DNA of 64,000 nt from Ligula intestinalis (taxonomy: Eukaryota; Platyhelminthes; Cestoda; Diphyllobothriidea; Diphyllobothriidae): the NCBI GenBank assembly GCA_036362985.1, contig JAYGXS010000005.1, positions 26,156,231 through 26,220,230 on the forward strand. The letters are read 5' to 3'. The notes beneath the pieces are model-generated. The model was not told the origin of the DNA. It ran no database searches and saw nothing but the letters and a program-made list of their open reading frames with translations. Every line of letters begins with the position of its first letter. Within the stretch, counting starts at the first letter, position 1. Below, in pieces: positions 17,533 through 27,695 of the stretch. Both the position numbers and the translations under genes were made by a program.

Positions 17533-20494
17533 AGGCTCCCTTTTGTTCAGGCTCTTACGCATGGCCCCATGTATCCTCTGAAATCTCGCCCGATTCTGGC
17601 AAGATTGAACCGAAACCCACCAGAAATTCCACCTTTTCGTAGTTGCAGCTACGTTTTCTGCCCCATTATACACTGAGGTGTCTTCTGTGGCCCTTCTTCT
17701 TCTGTTCCAGTTCCCCGTCTTTCATTCTCCAGTCTGCAGCTCTGGATCTCCAGAACATTCCCTAACTTCGCGCCCAGATCCCTGTCCACCGGCTCTCTCT
17801 CTCTCCCTCGAAGAGGTCTATTGTCACTTTCTGTTAAGTCTACATTTGTCCTCCATATTCTGCTTCCTCTACCCCCCCACATCCCGAAGTCGTTTCACCC
17901 ACCGGCTATTTTACCATCGGCCTCGTTCCAAAGGAGTTTGGCACGAAACCTGGCCCACCACACTTCCTGATCTTTCTCGCTCTCTCGGCTAATGCCTCTT
18001 CCCTAAAGTTCTTTATCCGATGTTTTGTACTTACTAATTTTGTTTTTATTGAGAAGAATACCACCGAGAAACAGAATTATGCACCGCCCATCCAGGCGGC
18101 CGCGCCCTCCAATTTGGGGCTCTCTTCCTGCTCAAAAGGCCAACTCCGGCCCCCTTCTACTTCCGCCCTTCGTTCTTTTCATCATGTTTACTGGTTGATT
18201 TGCTGTAATTTGTTGGTTTCGTTTTGTTCAGCTGAAGGCGCTAGTACCTGCCGAGTGTTGTTCGAGGGGAAGAAGAATCTCGATCATTAGATATGCGAAC
18301 CTGTGTTTACAATTTGTCTGTTCCACAATTGATCAGTTCCTTCGATAATACAGTACCTGATAAACACCTTTTACATTATCTGTTTATGGACACAGCTAAA
18401 TTAGTTTGGTAGGAATTCGTCGTGGGGTCGCTTGAGTGCGCACGAATCGAGCTCCGCTGTCTTACGATCACCTGGTTTTAGGGGATAGTATGAGTGGGGC
18501 ATGTTAGGGAACAAATGGGTGCGCAGTAATTGGGAAAATCTAAAAAAAATTTCACAATGCCGATTAAGTTTGTTTTATTGTGCTAAAGTTTTGTTGCTAG
18601 GTCGGAGGTACTTTCTTATATCATAACTAACCACTACTGGGCCAACGGCGGGCGCGTGTAAGCTGGAGAGGGGGAGTTGGTTGTTCGCTGACTTTGAGCG
18701 AGGTCATTGAGTCACTTTTTTAATATCATCACTAAACCCCACTGTGCCGACGGCGACGCGTGTAAGTTATGAGTCAAACGAACGCTACTGAAAACTGCTA
18801 AGTAGGCGGTTATAATACATAACCACCGTCAGAAGACTCCACGACGAACTCTTACCAAATTATTTTGCTACCTGCAATACCATGATGACATAGCGAACTT
18901 GCTATGGATTAAAACCTACCAAAGGGGAATTCTGAAGGCGCTGCTCAGCGTATCTTACTGACTGTGATCAGGGCTCCGATTGACATCGTCATGGTCTCTG
19001 AGTCCGTCATCAGTAGTCATTTCGGACTTACTGACTTCTGGATGTTATTCGTGGTCCGATTCCTCTTCTCTATTGGGTGGTCAAAATGCTTTTCTGCATT
19101 CTAACTCAAACGAGAGTATAAGCATTGCCCCTCACACCCCTTTCCTGACAAGATGCGCATTCATTAGCCCTGTTTTATAGAACGTTGTGTCTTGGAAAGC
19201 AAAATTTTGTCAGCCTCCAACTGAAGCACCTTTGCCATGAAACTGGCAAATCTGTATGCAACTAAGGGCACAATAAACTCTTAGAGAATTCCTGATCATA
19301 ACATACACATCTTTAATTAGTTCCCGATGAAGTCTTTCGCTAATTTTATCGTCGGGGGTTAAGTGAGTTCAACCCAGGCAACTGCGATCTTCAGGCCGTA
19401 GTTACTATGTAGACAAGAAGTCGGTAGAGGCCACAGAGGAACAGTATATTGTGTACACAAAGGAACGAAGAATAGATGAAAAGAGATTTGACTTGGAGTG
19501 CATAGAACCGGCTAGGAGAGCCAGTCGAGTCCAAGTGCTGGGTTGACAGCATTCAGGCCAGTAGACAGAGAGATAGAGCGTTAATTGGCTGGGTCGGCCT
19601 TGAAGGTTGGTTGGACAGCGTGTGGGTGGAAAGGGATATGGTTAGTAAGTCTGGCGTCTGCCACGACCTTGAGGTCTAGACGGATTGATGTCACGACAGG
19701 AAGACCAGGCGTCGGGCGGGCAGCGACCACTACAGTTTGCCTGAATAGCAGCTTCGGATATTATCTGATCTTAGCGGCTTTATCAGCCTAGCACCCTTTA
19801 CAGTCCTGTATCATTTTATTTCCGACTTCATCAATGCTCGATCTGGGAGCAAAAACCATTTCAAGCTCCGTCTGGAAGTTGATCTGCATATTTCAGCTGG
19901 AATATATCTATCAGCTTCCGCGGCATAACTGCGGCGAACAAAAATCGAGAGCGAGAAGAAAGGAAATGTTTTATTTTGAAGGTAACATCCAAAAGTTTCA
20001 GCAAAAATGGCTCCATTCTCGGAGGGAAGGGATAAGGTAAGGCAAAAGGTCATAGAATATTCAAAGTTAAAGGTTAACACGATCTACACATCTGTTATGG
20101 AGATGAGTTGGCTTTTAACTTCTCTATTTCCGTTTCTTCGCACGTAAGGTAGCTTGCTAGGAATAAGAGTGCAAAGTGCTGATATGTCGATGCATATGAC
20201 GGAAGCTTCGGCGCATAGTATGGGAAGACTTTACAGCCGTAAGTTCAGAGTGGAGAGGATAAGCGACCTCAGTAAGGATACAATCAGCAAATTGCTTGAC
20301 CGTTTGAAAGTGTTGCTGTTTTATAATGTCAACTAAAAAAAGCATAGGAAGCCCCGACAGATGAAGAGAGCATTCGGAGGATGCGTTTAAAAATGGCCAG
20401 GTCCCTCTTAAGTAAGGCCACAAAAATAACTGAAGATCAGTAAAGAATGAGGGGAAGAGTACAGGCATCTATAAATCGCCCCTCGCGGTCGAAC
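17533..20494. other. Region 3' of NIPBL, no gene recognised
   Basis: The first 500 bp is strongly pyrimidine-rich on the plus strand (17680-18010) and probably includes the NIPBL 3' UTR. A diverged tandem duplication lies at 18604-18662 and 18711-18770 (shared ...GGGCCAACGGCG / GTGCCGACGGCG and GCGTGTAAG). Nothing else is recognised to 20494. Confidence 0.45.
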
Positions 20495-20640
20495 GCCATG
20501 CCGGACCCAGTGGCAACTTCCTCCTAACTACTGCACACAATATATTGTTCTTAAAAGTCTGGCTTCCCGAGACTTCTCTCATCACCTACGGAGCCGGGCC
20601 TGGAAGAACGCAGCCGTTAGGGTTAAAACTTTATAGCCAT
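20495..20640 (+). repeat. Fragment of an LTR-like repeat family
   Basis: Shares with 24700-24790, 25190-25310 and 25730-25820 the order ACTTCTC...CTA-GGA-CC-GGCCTGGAAGA-CGCAG and then a GTTAGGGTTAAA-like end. It is the right-hand part of the family described at 24472-26960. Confidence 0.45.
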
Positions 20641-20904
20641 CTTCTGTTTCTGCATGACGCAACTGCGAGGGGTTTAGCTCAATGGTAGGTCTTCCATGTG
20701 TTTTCGAGTAGTTTGAACTGGAGTTCTTCTCCTGCCTTGTTCACGTAATGTCTCCTTTACAGTTTATCCTAAAAATACAGTGGGCAAAACCGAAGGCAGT
20801 TTATTATGTGCAAGTCATAATCTAAGAGGTTGGATCGTTTTATGAGAATAAATGGGAGATTCGCTTGCTTTTGGTACAACAGAGGATCGATTTGCCAATG
20901 CAAG

Positions 20905-21010
20905 CAAACATGCCAGTCCCAGGAAGTAATTGAGAACAAGACGACTCGATCGCTGGGACAATTTTTTTATTCGCCTGACGTTTTGACATCCGTCATGGAT
21001 TCATCTTTAG
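20905..21010 (-). repeat. Penelope terminal repeat, minus orientation
   Basis: The reverse complement gives a hammerhead-like block at 20974-21010 (GATGAATCCATGACGGATGT followed by CAAAACGTCAGG), then GTCCCAGCGATCGAGTCGTC (20939-20959), then AATTACTTCCTGGGACTGGC. No coding remnant is attached. Confidence 0.65.
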
Positions 21011-21214
21011 AGCCATTAGCAGAAAACAGTAGAAGACTCGTTATGTTTAAGGTCAGAGGAGTTGGGGCTGGGGCTTGGATCAGGCGTAGGTTGTGGATTT
21101 TAAGGTTTCTGATCGTGTAAAGTGCTCTTGACTGAAAGGTTCTTATGCAGAACAGGGATATAACAGACTAGGTTTAATCGGCTGACGCTTGGTTAAAGCT
21201 GCTTTGTATGCCCA

Positions 21215-22345
21215 AATTAAACAGTACAGAAGTCGCCAAAGATCACGCAACATGTCGAAATATGCGAAAGATTGATACTCTTTCGCTAATCGGCATTGAT
21301 TCAGGTTGTGATACTGATAACCGGGTAGCCTATTCTAAAGTTACTTCAGTTATAATAAGATGCGGGCATTTTAACGAGCTTCGTTCTGACCACTAACAAA
21401 GCGTATGTACTGTAAGAAGTAACTGCTTAGATAGTATGCGTTTTTGTCATTGATTTTGACTGCCTTTATAAATTCAACTATATTTTGTGGAAAACATGCA
21501 CTAAAAATTATTCTTGGACTCGTTTGGTGGTAAATTATACCTTATTTAAATTTTATACTCAAAGAACGGTATCTTTTGGCTTTAAAAAGTTTATAATTTT
21601 GATTTTTTTACGATTGTGAGGTGTTCATTCATAAAACATCGCCTGTGTCAATTTATTAATGCTGCCTTTACTGTATAAAGAACGCACTACATCTTTTGCA
21701 ACACGTTTTGAGAACTATGTGACTTCTTCCTCACACTTAAGGCGAAAGCGTACTTTTCGTTTAGCAGGATGTATACAGTGTGCAGTTTGTAAGCCTTAAA
21801 TTCGCGTGTAGCAGTCAGCAGGTCTCCGAATTATTCGGCAGTTTAGTAACTTTTAGGAGGTATTAGGAGGGCGTTTATAGCTTAGTGGTTAGAGCACTGG
21901 CCTTCGGCAAAGGCCTTTTCTGATGCGTGGGTTCAAATCCCGCCAAACGCCTCGAGTTTTTTCACAATTGGCTCAACTCAAATTTTGAAGCTGTTTTAAA
22001 ACCAAAAGATACTTTCTTTAAGCATACAATTAAAAGGAGACGTAATTTGCTACCAAACGAGTCCAAGAAATAATTTTTCATGCATGTTTTCCATAGGATA
22101 TACTTGAATTTAGAAAAGCAGCCAAAATCAATGACAAATACGCATACTATTTAAGTAGATCCATTTTACAATACATGCATTTTGGAAGTGGTTAGAACAA
22201 AGCTCTTTAAAAATCCCGCATTCTATAGCGCCCGAAATAAGTTCAGGAGAGACTACACAACCTGCGTCAATGCCAATTAGTAAAAGAACATCAATCTTTC
22301 GCACATGTCGGCATCGTGCACGAATTCTGACACGTACTGTTGGTT
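21215..22345. repeat. 1.1-kb inverted repeat (arms about 400 bp) around a tRNA-like sequence
   Basis: The left arm (about 21215-21625) and the right arm (about 21955-22345) are reverse complements at roughly 75-85% by eye, with long matching blocks: TAGTATGCG...GTCATTGATTTTG, GGAAAACATGCA, TCTTGGACTCGTTTGGT, GTATCTTTTGG, GCGAAAGATTGAT and GCATTGA..CAGGTTGTG. In matching frames the left arm (plus) and the right arm (minus) both encode a related peptide: MRKIDTLSLIGIDSGC and VRKIDVLLLIGIDAGC. The preserved reading suggests that the arms come from a coding sequence, possibly an LTR-retrotransposon protease region (tentative). The tRNA-like sequence at 21871-21951 lies at the inner edge of the right arm. 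Confidence 0.8.
21871..21951 (+). tRNA. tRNA-like sequence (tRNA pseudogene or tRNA-derived), anticodon arm abnormal
   Basis: An A box TAGCTTAGTGG and a B box GGTTCAAATCC are both good pol III internal promoter matches. The acceptor stem GCGTTT pairs with AAACGC, the D stem GCTT with GAGC, and the T stem GTGGG with CCCGC around a TTCAAAT loop. The anticodon arm cannot form in the standard register: CTGGC has no GCCAG partner, and instead GGCCTT pairs with AAGGCC around CGGCA. If U33 is taken at 21903 the anticodon would read TCG (Arg), but that is weak. The 81-nt length is long for a class I tRNA. No encoded CCA. Probably a pseudo-tRNA or the body of a tRNA-derived repeat. Confidence 0.5.
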
Positions 22346-22571
22346 TAGAATCGGATAAGGGTTAAGATCAGGACTGCAGTTTAGTTCTGCATTGGAGTTA
22401 GGATACGGTTATATGTATGCTTCCTGTAATGTATTGCAAGGCCACCTATTTTAAGTGGAGGCGGAACGTCCCTGTTACCATGGCCTGTTTAGATGGCCAT
22501 ACAAGCCATCCTTGTGGCAGATTGTGCCGAGACAGGGGGCCAAGGTAATGCTGAGCCTAATATTAGATATA
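22346..22571. other. Unassigned spacer
   Basis: Nothing recognised between the inverted repeat and the MITE that starts at 22572. Confidence 0.4.
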
Positions 22572-23092
22572 CAGTAGTTGCCGGCTATTAAGCCCACCTC
22601 GGGCCCAGACCAAATTGGGCTTAATAAGTGGTGGGCGCAATAACCGGAGCGTCCTTGTTCTTGGTTAGAAAAACGCAGGATAGGCACTATACATTATATA
22701 CGTGCTGTACTATGTGTAGAGCTTGGTTATATACAAGAAAAGAATTCTGTTTGTCTGTATTTTACGTAATAACAAAAACGATTTGTGACACGTTTAAAAA
22801 AGCGGTCTAGTGTCAGTTGTTTTGAAGGAAAATTCACTCGCCAATGCTTTTGGATGTCCTTCTCCAGGCACCAGAAATCGTCGAATTTTGTGAAATCTGA
22901 TGCCTGTAGACCACGTTGCACACGCAGAGAGATAAGAATCTCACTCTATCCTGTTGGAAAACAGGGCTTAATAGCTGGTGACTGGGCTTATTAGCCGGCG
23001 GATTTTGCTGTGTAAAACGCCATTCCAAGCTGATTTGGGCTTAATACGTGGCTGGGCCTATTAATCGTGGGCTTAATAACCGGCGACTAATG
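22572..23092. mobile_element. 521-bp nonautonomous DNA transposon (MITE), TA target site
   Basis: Begins CAGTAGTTGCCGGCTATTAA and ends TTAATAACCGGCGACTAATG, imperfect inverted repeats of about 25 bp, flanked by TA on both sides (22570-22571 and 23093-23094). Internal GGGCTTAAT motifs recur near both ends. A CAG...CTG-type terminus with TA duplication is typical of the Tc1/mariner-pogo superfamily. No transposase is seen. Confidence 0.75.
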
Positions 23093-23192
23093 TATCTTTA
23101 GTGATGTTGGCGGCACTAGGGGTAAGATTAGTAATAGCAACAACAGTTTTATTCGGTAGGGTTTCCATGTGGGGTCTTCAAAAGGACCGTAT

Positions 23193-23400
23193 GTATCATA
23201 ATCGCCAACTTACAAATTTTGAGTAGGTTGAATTACCCACAAACTTCCAGTTTTATAGACGCCGGCCGTTGACCCAGTAGGGATTGGATGAAGGCATTGA
23301 ACTGCAGAGGGATCCTCCGAGGGTCACCGCATACCAAGCAAAATTGCGTTTCAAATTGAATACGGGAATAATCGCTCACTTACAAATTTTAAGTAGGGTG
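23193..23400 (+). repeat. Diverged direct repeat, about 170-bp period
   Basis: ACTTACAAATTTTGAGTAGG at 23207 and ACTTACAAATTTTAAGTAGG at 23377, each preceded by AATCGC. Function and family unknown. Confidence 0.5.
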
Positions 23401-23949
23401 CATTTTTTAAATCTTCAACCTTCTTTACTCATTCGCCCTCTATTCTAGTTGGGTTTAGCGGTTCTACTAGAAAGTGCACCTCAATGACCTCGCCCGAGAT
23501 TAGGACATGCTCCTCCGACATACACGCGCTCGCCGTTGGTCGAGCTGGTGGTAAGCGATGATATTAAGGCCCATTTCAGTGTCCTCGCCAAAGGTTTGAG
23601 TACGCGACCCAAGGTGTCCTCTTAACTCCTTTTATTTGACAGGAATATTGCGATCTAATTTGTTACCTGACATGACCCATCCGTCCTCTTCCCTGCAATC
23701 AGATGCCCGTGAGCCTAAGGGGCGCACTTCACACGTTCTCCAGGTGCCCCACAAGGAATCCCTACCTTTTATTCATGTTAGTAATAATATTGGGGTGTTG
23801 CTAATAGTATTAGCAATAATATCAGCAGAATTTGTCATTGTTGTAGACAATACCAGCGTGGTATTAAGATAAACTTCACTGTCTGTGCATCTGATCGGAG
23901 CTCCTTGTTATCGATTTTGCTGCGTAAAGGCGTGTGGCCACATATATTA

Positions 23950-24050
23950 CAGCAGTCGCCCTTTATTAAGCCCACCTCGGACCAAGACCAAATTGGGCTT
24001 AATAAACGGCTGGGCCTATTAACCGTGGGCTTAATAACCGGCGACTACTG
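23950..24050. mobile_element. 101-bp MITE of the same family, TA target site
   Basis: CAGCAGTCGCCCTTTATTAA ... TTAATAACCGGCGACTACTG, flanked by TA (23948-23949 and 24051-24052). It is a short internal-deletion relative of 22572-23092 and shares the CCCACCTCGG...CCAGACCAAA-type left half. The whole element is close to palindromic. Confidence 0.8.
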
Positions 24051-24471
24051 TATAGTCGAAATGAGTCTAAGGTCATTTGGTGAAGGTCAAGTTTTGTGTG
24101 AAGGGCGCTAAGTTGCTTCACCAATTGCACCTTTAACTCCTGCCATCGTGGAGCTCTAAGTCCTTGAACACAGTTTTCAGACTCGCCCCTGGCGTGCGTT
24201 TCAAGCCAATCCGATTATGCTAACCAAAAATGTATGACAATGATAGCATTGCTTGAAGCAGCTTGCCATCCCGTCTAAATGCCCAGTCACTCGCCCCTCT
24301 GCACTATATCCGCGCGTTCATTTAAGTCTACATGTAGGTCTTCGGTCATATGCTGCTTCTCTGACTTGCACTGGTGCAATCCCTGCTGTTACAAATTGTA
24401 CGCAGACAGTTCACCCACGAAATCCTTCTATCTCCACATTGTGGTCGCCTAGTTACTGGATGAGTCTTAAG

Positions 24472-24800
24472 TGACTAGCTCAACAAGAAGTGCACTTGTG
24501 AACACTTGTCGTGCCTAGCTCAAGTCGAAGTGTACTTTGGGACCGCTTGCTGCTTCCGGCCTCTGGAACAACTGATCACAGGCCGAGTTACACAGGACCT
24601 CATGTGACGACTGCTGAGCAGACATCTCTTCAGACATCGTCCGCTGGCTTGCGATCGTCTGAAAGTCAATTTTCTACTGCCTATTCTGCCATTTATTATG
24701 TACGGAACATACTCTTCCCACCACTCTGCCTTCTCACGACTTCTCTCTTCTCCTAGGGACCAGACATGGAAGATTGTAGCTGTTAAGGTCAACGCTTTTA
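24472..24800 (+). repeat. LTR-like repeat, copy A
   Basis: Starts GTGACTAGCTC, has two diverged copies of a GTGAACACTTGTCGTG / GGACCGCTTGCTGC motif, then CTTCCGGCCTCTGGAACAAC, a CCAAT-like region, CCTCATGTGACGACTGC, a TACTCTTCCC block and a GAAGATTGTAGC end. Promoter-like and polyadenylation-like parts in fixed order resemble a solo LTR, but neither TG..CA ends nor target duplications were confirmed. Confidence 0.5.
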
Positions 24801-24939
24801 GTCTCACCGCCCACCTCAATAAGCCCAAATGGCGTGCCTGGGCTGGCATAAGCTGGAGTTCCGATTTAACTCAAAACGTGTGCTTATTGGCTGATAGAGT
24901 AGAGATGTGGTGATTCACTACACATAGGCAATAATGCCC

Positions 24940-25310
24940 CAAGGTCCACTGCTGCTAACTTGAGCGCCGGCACTGAATGCGGCCTCTTGAACGACCAATC
25001 ACAGATGCCGCAAAGCTGGTCTCATCAAGCGGCGAATAAGGCGCATGCACATCTAGGTCGATGCAGTCTGTTCGGCCAATAACCTTTAAGGCCGACCAGA
25101 CAATGACCGTTCTCGCTGCCACTGGCATACCTGCTGCTAGCCCAACTTAAGACCCGGCTAGCCTCCTGGCTGGTCGTGCGCTCGGAAGTCAAAACTCTTC
25201 CTGCTCTAAATACACAATAAACTATTCCTACTGCTATGGCCTTCACCTACTTCTAATCTCCTAAGGAACCAGGCCTGGAAGATCGCAGTCACTAGGGTTT
25301 AACTTACTTA
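24940..25310 (+). repeat. LTR-like repeat, copy B (diverged)
   Basis: Shares CTGAATGCGGCCTCTTGAACGACCAATCACAG with the CTTCCGGCCTCTGGAAC..CAATCACAG block of the other copies, then TACACAATAAACTATTCC, TAAGGAACCAGGCCTGGAAG and ATCGCAGTCACTAGGGTTTA. Confidence 0.45.
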
Positions 25311-25544
25311 ACCCTATGCGATACGGGCACCTAAAAACGATCGTACATAGCAGGCGTCTTTAGTATTTTGGTTATTGGCAATCGATTGACTTTAGCAGTA
25401 GAGTACTTTACTTCCGACAGCGGCGCTCGACGCTGTCGGCCATATGCGCAGAAAGGGTGGCTCGTGCGTGCATTAATTTATAGTGCCCTGCGTGGCAGTT
25501 ATTGCCCTGCCTCGGGCATTACCTGCCTGACACCGATTACCGAG

Positions 25545-25830
25545 GTCTGACCGGCCAACCCACTTGTGAACGCTTGTTGTGACCAGCCCCAGTCGAACGC
25601 ACACCTATGAACACTTGCTGCTTCCGGCCTCTGGAACTGCTAATCACAGACCAACCCACACAGGGCCTCATGTGACGACTGCCGAGCAGACATAAACTTC
25701 CTACTGCCTATTCTCTCATTTCTTCTGGAGAGAATAAACTCTTCCCTCCACTCTGACCTCCAATGACTTCTCCTCTGCTAAGGGACCGTGCCTTAAGATC
25801 GCAGTTGTGAGGAGCTATCTTACTTAACCT
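25545..25830 (+). repeat. LTR-like repeat, copy C
   Basis: Same order as copy A: ACTTGTGAACGCTTGTTGTG, TGAACACTTGCTGCTTCCGG, AATCACAGACC, GGCCTCATGTGACGACTGCC, GAGAGAATAAACTCTTCC, and TAAGATCGCAGTTGTGAGG. The AATAAA in GAGAATAAACTC could serve as a polyadenylation signal. Confidence 0.5.
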
Positions 25831-26627
25831 CCTGCGATAGTAGCTCTCGATGGAAATATATACCGAGCCGACATTACTTGAAGGCTGGCAGCGACTCTCA
25901 CGCTTTCTTCTTTCGAAGTAACTCTGACCAGCAAGCGGACGACGACTCAGCAGGGTTTCGAGTGTGACCTTAGCGAGTTTTCAAAGTGCATGGCCAAATT
26001 GGTTGGAGAATGGCCTTTTCCGGGTATAACAGCAGAGCGGATCCTGCGACATTTCGTTCGTAGCATCCGACTAGGTCCACTACCTGCTCCACCGAATAGT
26101 TGGTACAGGGAACGGTGACTTTTGCTGAATCCGCCACTCTCACACGTCCCTCACTCACCTCTGCCTGGTTTTATGAAGATCGGGGGTGGAAGAATACGCA
26201 AGTGATACCTATAATACCATAACCTGGCATGTGCTGGTTGGACAAGGATAATGTGCGGAGTTAACCTACACCTACGCCACCCCTCCCCCTTGTGTACGGC
26301 ATTTGTTATAGAAGTGCAATCCAAATAACGCTTGTCTTGGCCTTGTCTAGTTCCTGTGTCTGGCCAATGCATCTACCTCCGTGATCCGTTAAGGGGCAGG
26401 CCGTACACATTTACCTCTCCTGATATACCACTCCAGACCTAGTACTCTGTGGAGACCTCATACATGACTGAACATCCAGTCAGGTTCTGATGAGGTGAGA
26501 TCAACTGTAGAATCAACGGCAGTGTAGGCTCACTGACAATGTCCTATCAAACTAAGTCCGGTAGTACTAAAAGCTGGAGTTTTAGGTACGGTTACCTCGT
26601 CTAGTGAGTGAGTCGGATATGAAGTAA
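25831..26627. other. No gene recognised
   Basis: 26262-26320 (ACCTACACCTA...CCCCTCCCCCTTGTG...GGCATTTGTTATAG) has a diverged copy at 30402-30460, so it belongs to an unnamed dispersed repeat. Otherwise nothing recognised. Confidence 0.4.
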
Positions 26628-26960
26628 CTAGCTCCACACGATGCCAACTTGCGGACGCTTGTCGTGACTAGCTCGAGTCGAAATGTACTTTGGGAACGCT
26701 TGCAGCTTCCGGCTTCTGGAACAACCAATCAGAGGCTAATTCACATATACCTCAGTGCGGTGTTTGCCGCCAGACCTCACACCGGATTCCGCCCCATCAC
26801 GGAGCGGCCGCAGGCAGCGTTGTCGGCGCCATTGACGACCCCGCGCTCGCACGGTCGGACGCCTGCCAATTCACGTCAAATCTCCTACTGTCTATCCTTC
26901 AATCTTTCTGCAGAACAAACTCTTCCTATCACTCTGGCCTTTCAAAGGCTTCTCTCTTAT
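26628..26960 (+). repeat. LTR-like repeat, copy D
   Basis: GTAACTAGCTCC, CTTGTCGTGACTAGCTC, TACTTTGGGAACGCTTGC, CTTCCGGCTTCTGGAACAAC, CAATCAGAGGC and AACAAACTCTTCC in the same order as copy A; the right end is less conserved. Confidence 0.5.
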
Positions 26961-27094
26961 CTCTTCAGAAACTAAGGCTCCGTGGTTTGAATTTTAGGTC
27001 ATCCAAATTTGGGTATGGCCAGCCGTTCGGTGATAGCTAACAAGGAAAAATCACCTTCCAAGTTGTTTTAATTTATCTTCGAACCACGAGGATC

Positions 27095-27470
27095 GCTACT
27101 CCTGGGTTTGGGCATGGCTGGCTGATGACGGCTTATAAACCAGAAGTGATAATTCTAGTCTTCATTGTCTTCCTCAGTAATGTACGCCTGCCTATAGTAT
27201 AAACTAGCCATTGAGGGGCTGCTGAGCTCCAAGACACAACGGGATGAGTGAGCTGCGTAACCGATCGATGAGGGCTTATCTGCTGTGTATATCCGCCATC
27301 GAAAACCGGCTAGTAGTCTAGACAGTATTACCGGCAAAGGCAAGGCAGCGTTAGACTTCTGATCGAGCAGGTCATGAGTTCGACCCTCGGGTGATGCAGC
27401 ACTTGGGGCTGGGTATGGCTAGCTGACGAGGGTTAATAAGCCAGAAAGGGCCCTTCCAGTCACTTTTCGA
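27095..27470 (+). mobile_element. tRNA-derived SINE copies (partial plus fuller copy)
   Basis: 27095-27200 and 27220-27470 are two pieces of the family whose fullest copy is 51420-51720. The second piece has GAGCTCCAAG, the CCGATCGATGAGGGCTTATC block, a tRNA-like B box (GAGTTCGACCCTC), GGGTATGGCTAGCTGACGA and AATAAGCCAGAAAGG. The first is the 3' part (GGGCATGGCTGGCTGATGAC, AAACCAGAAGTG, TTGTCTTCCTCAGTAATGTA). Confidence 0.6.
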
Positions 27471-27695
27471 CTGTCTGCAAAGTAGAAATGCACAGAGCGT
27501 GTACCGCCGCTAAACACCCTTCCCGCCCCCACCCACCACCACGTAAAGACAAGAACGCGAGTTGGGCGGTTGGAGATAGAATTCGCTAGGGAAGCCACAA
27601 TAAAACAGAAACAAGCCCTGCGTACAACAGCATCTCGCTCTCTCATATGAAGAAAATTGTGTTTACAAAAGAAGAAGGAGGAAAGCCAGTTGCTG

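Noticed and set aside
17649..17992. Open frames in the pyrimidine-rich region after NIPBL
   Set aside because: Low-complexity composition explains the open frames; this is more likely NIPBL 3' UTR.
20664..20720. tRNA-like A-box region TTTAGCTCAATGGTAGG
   Set aside because: No acceptable B box or acceptor stem nearby. It may be a tRNA-derived scrap, but cannot be supported.
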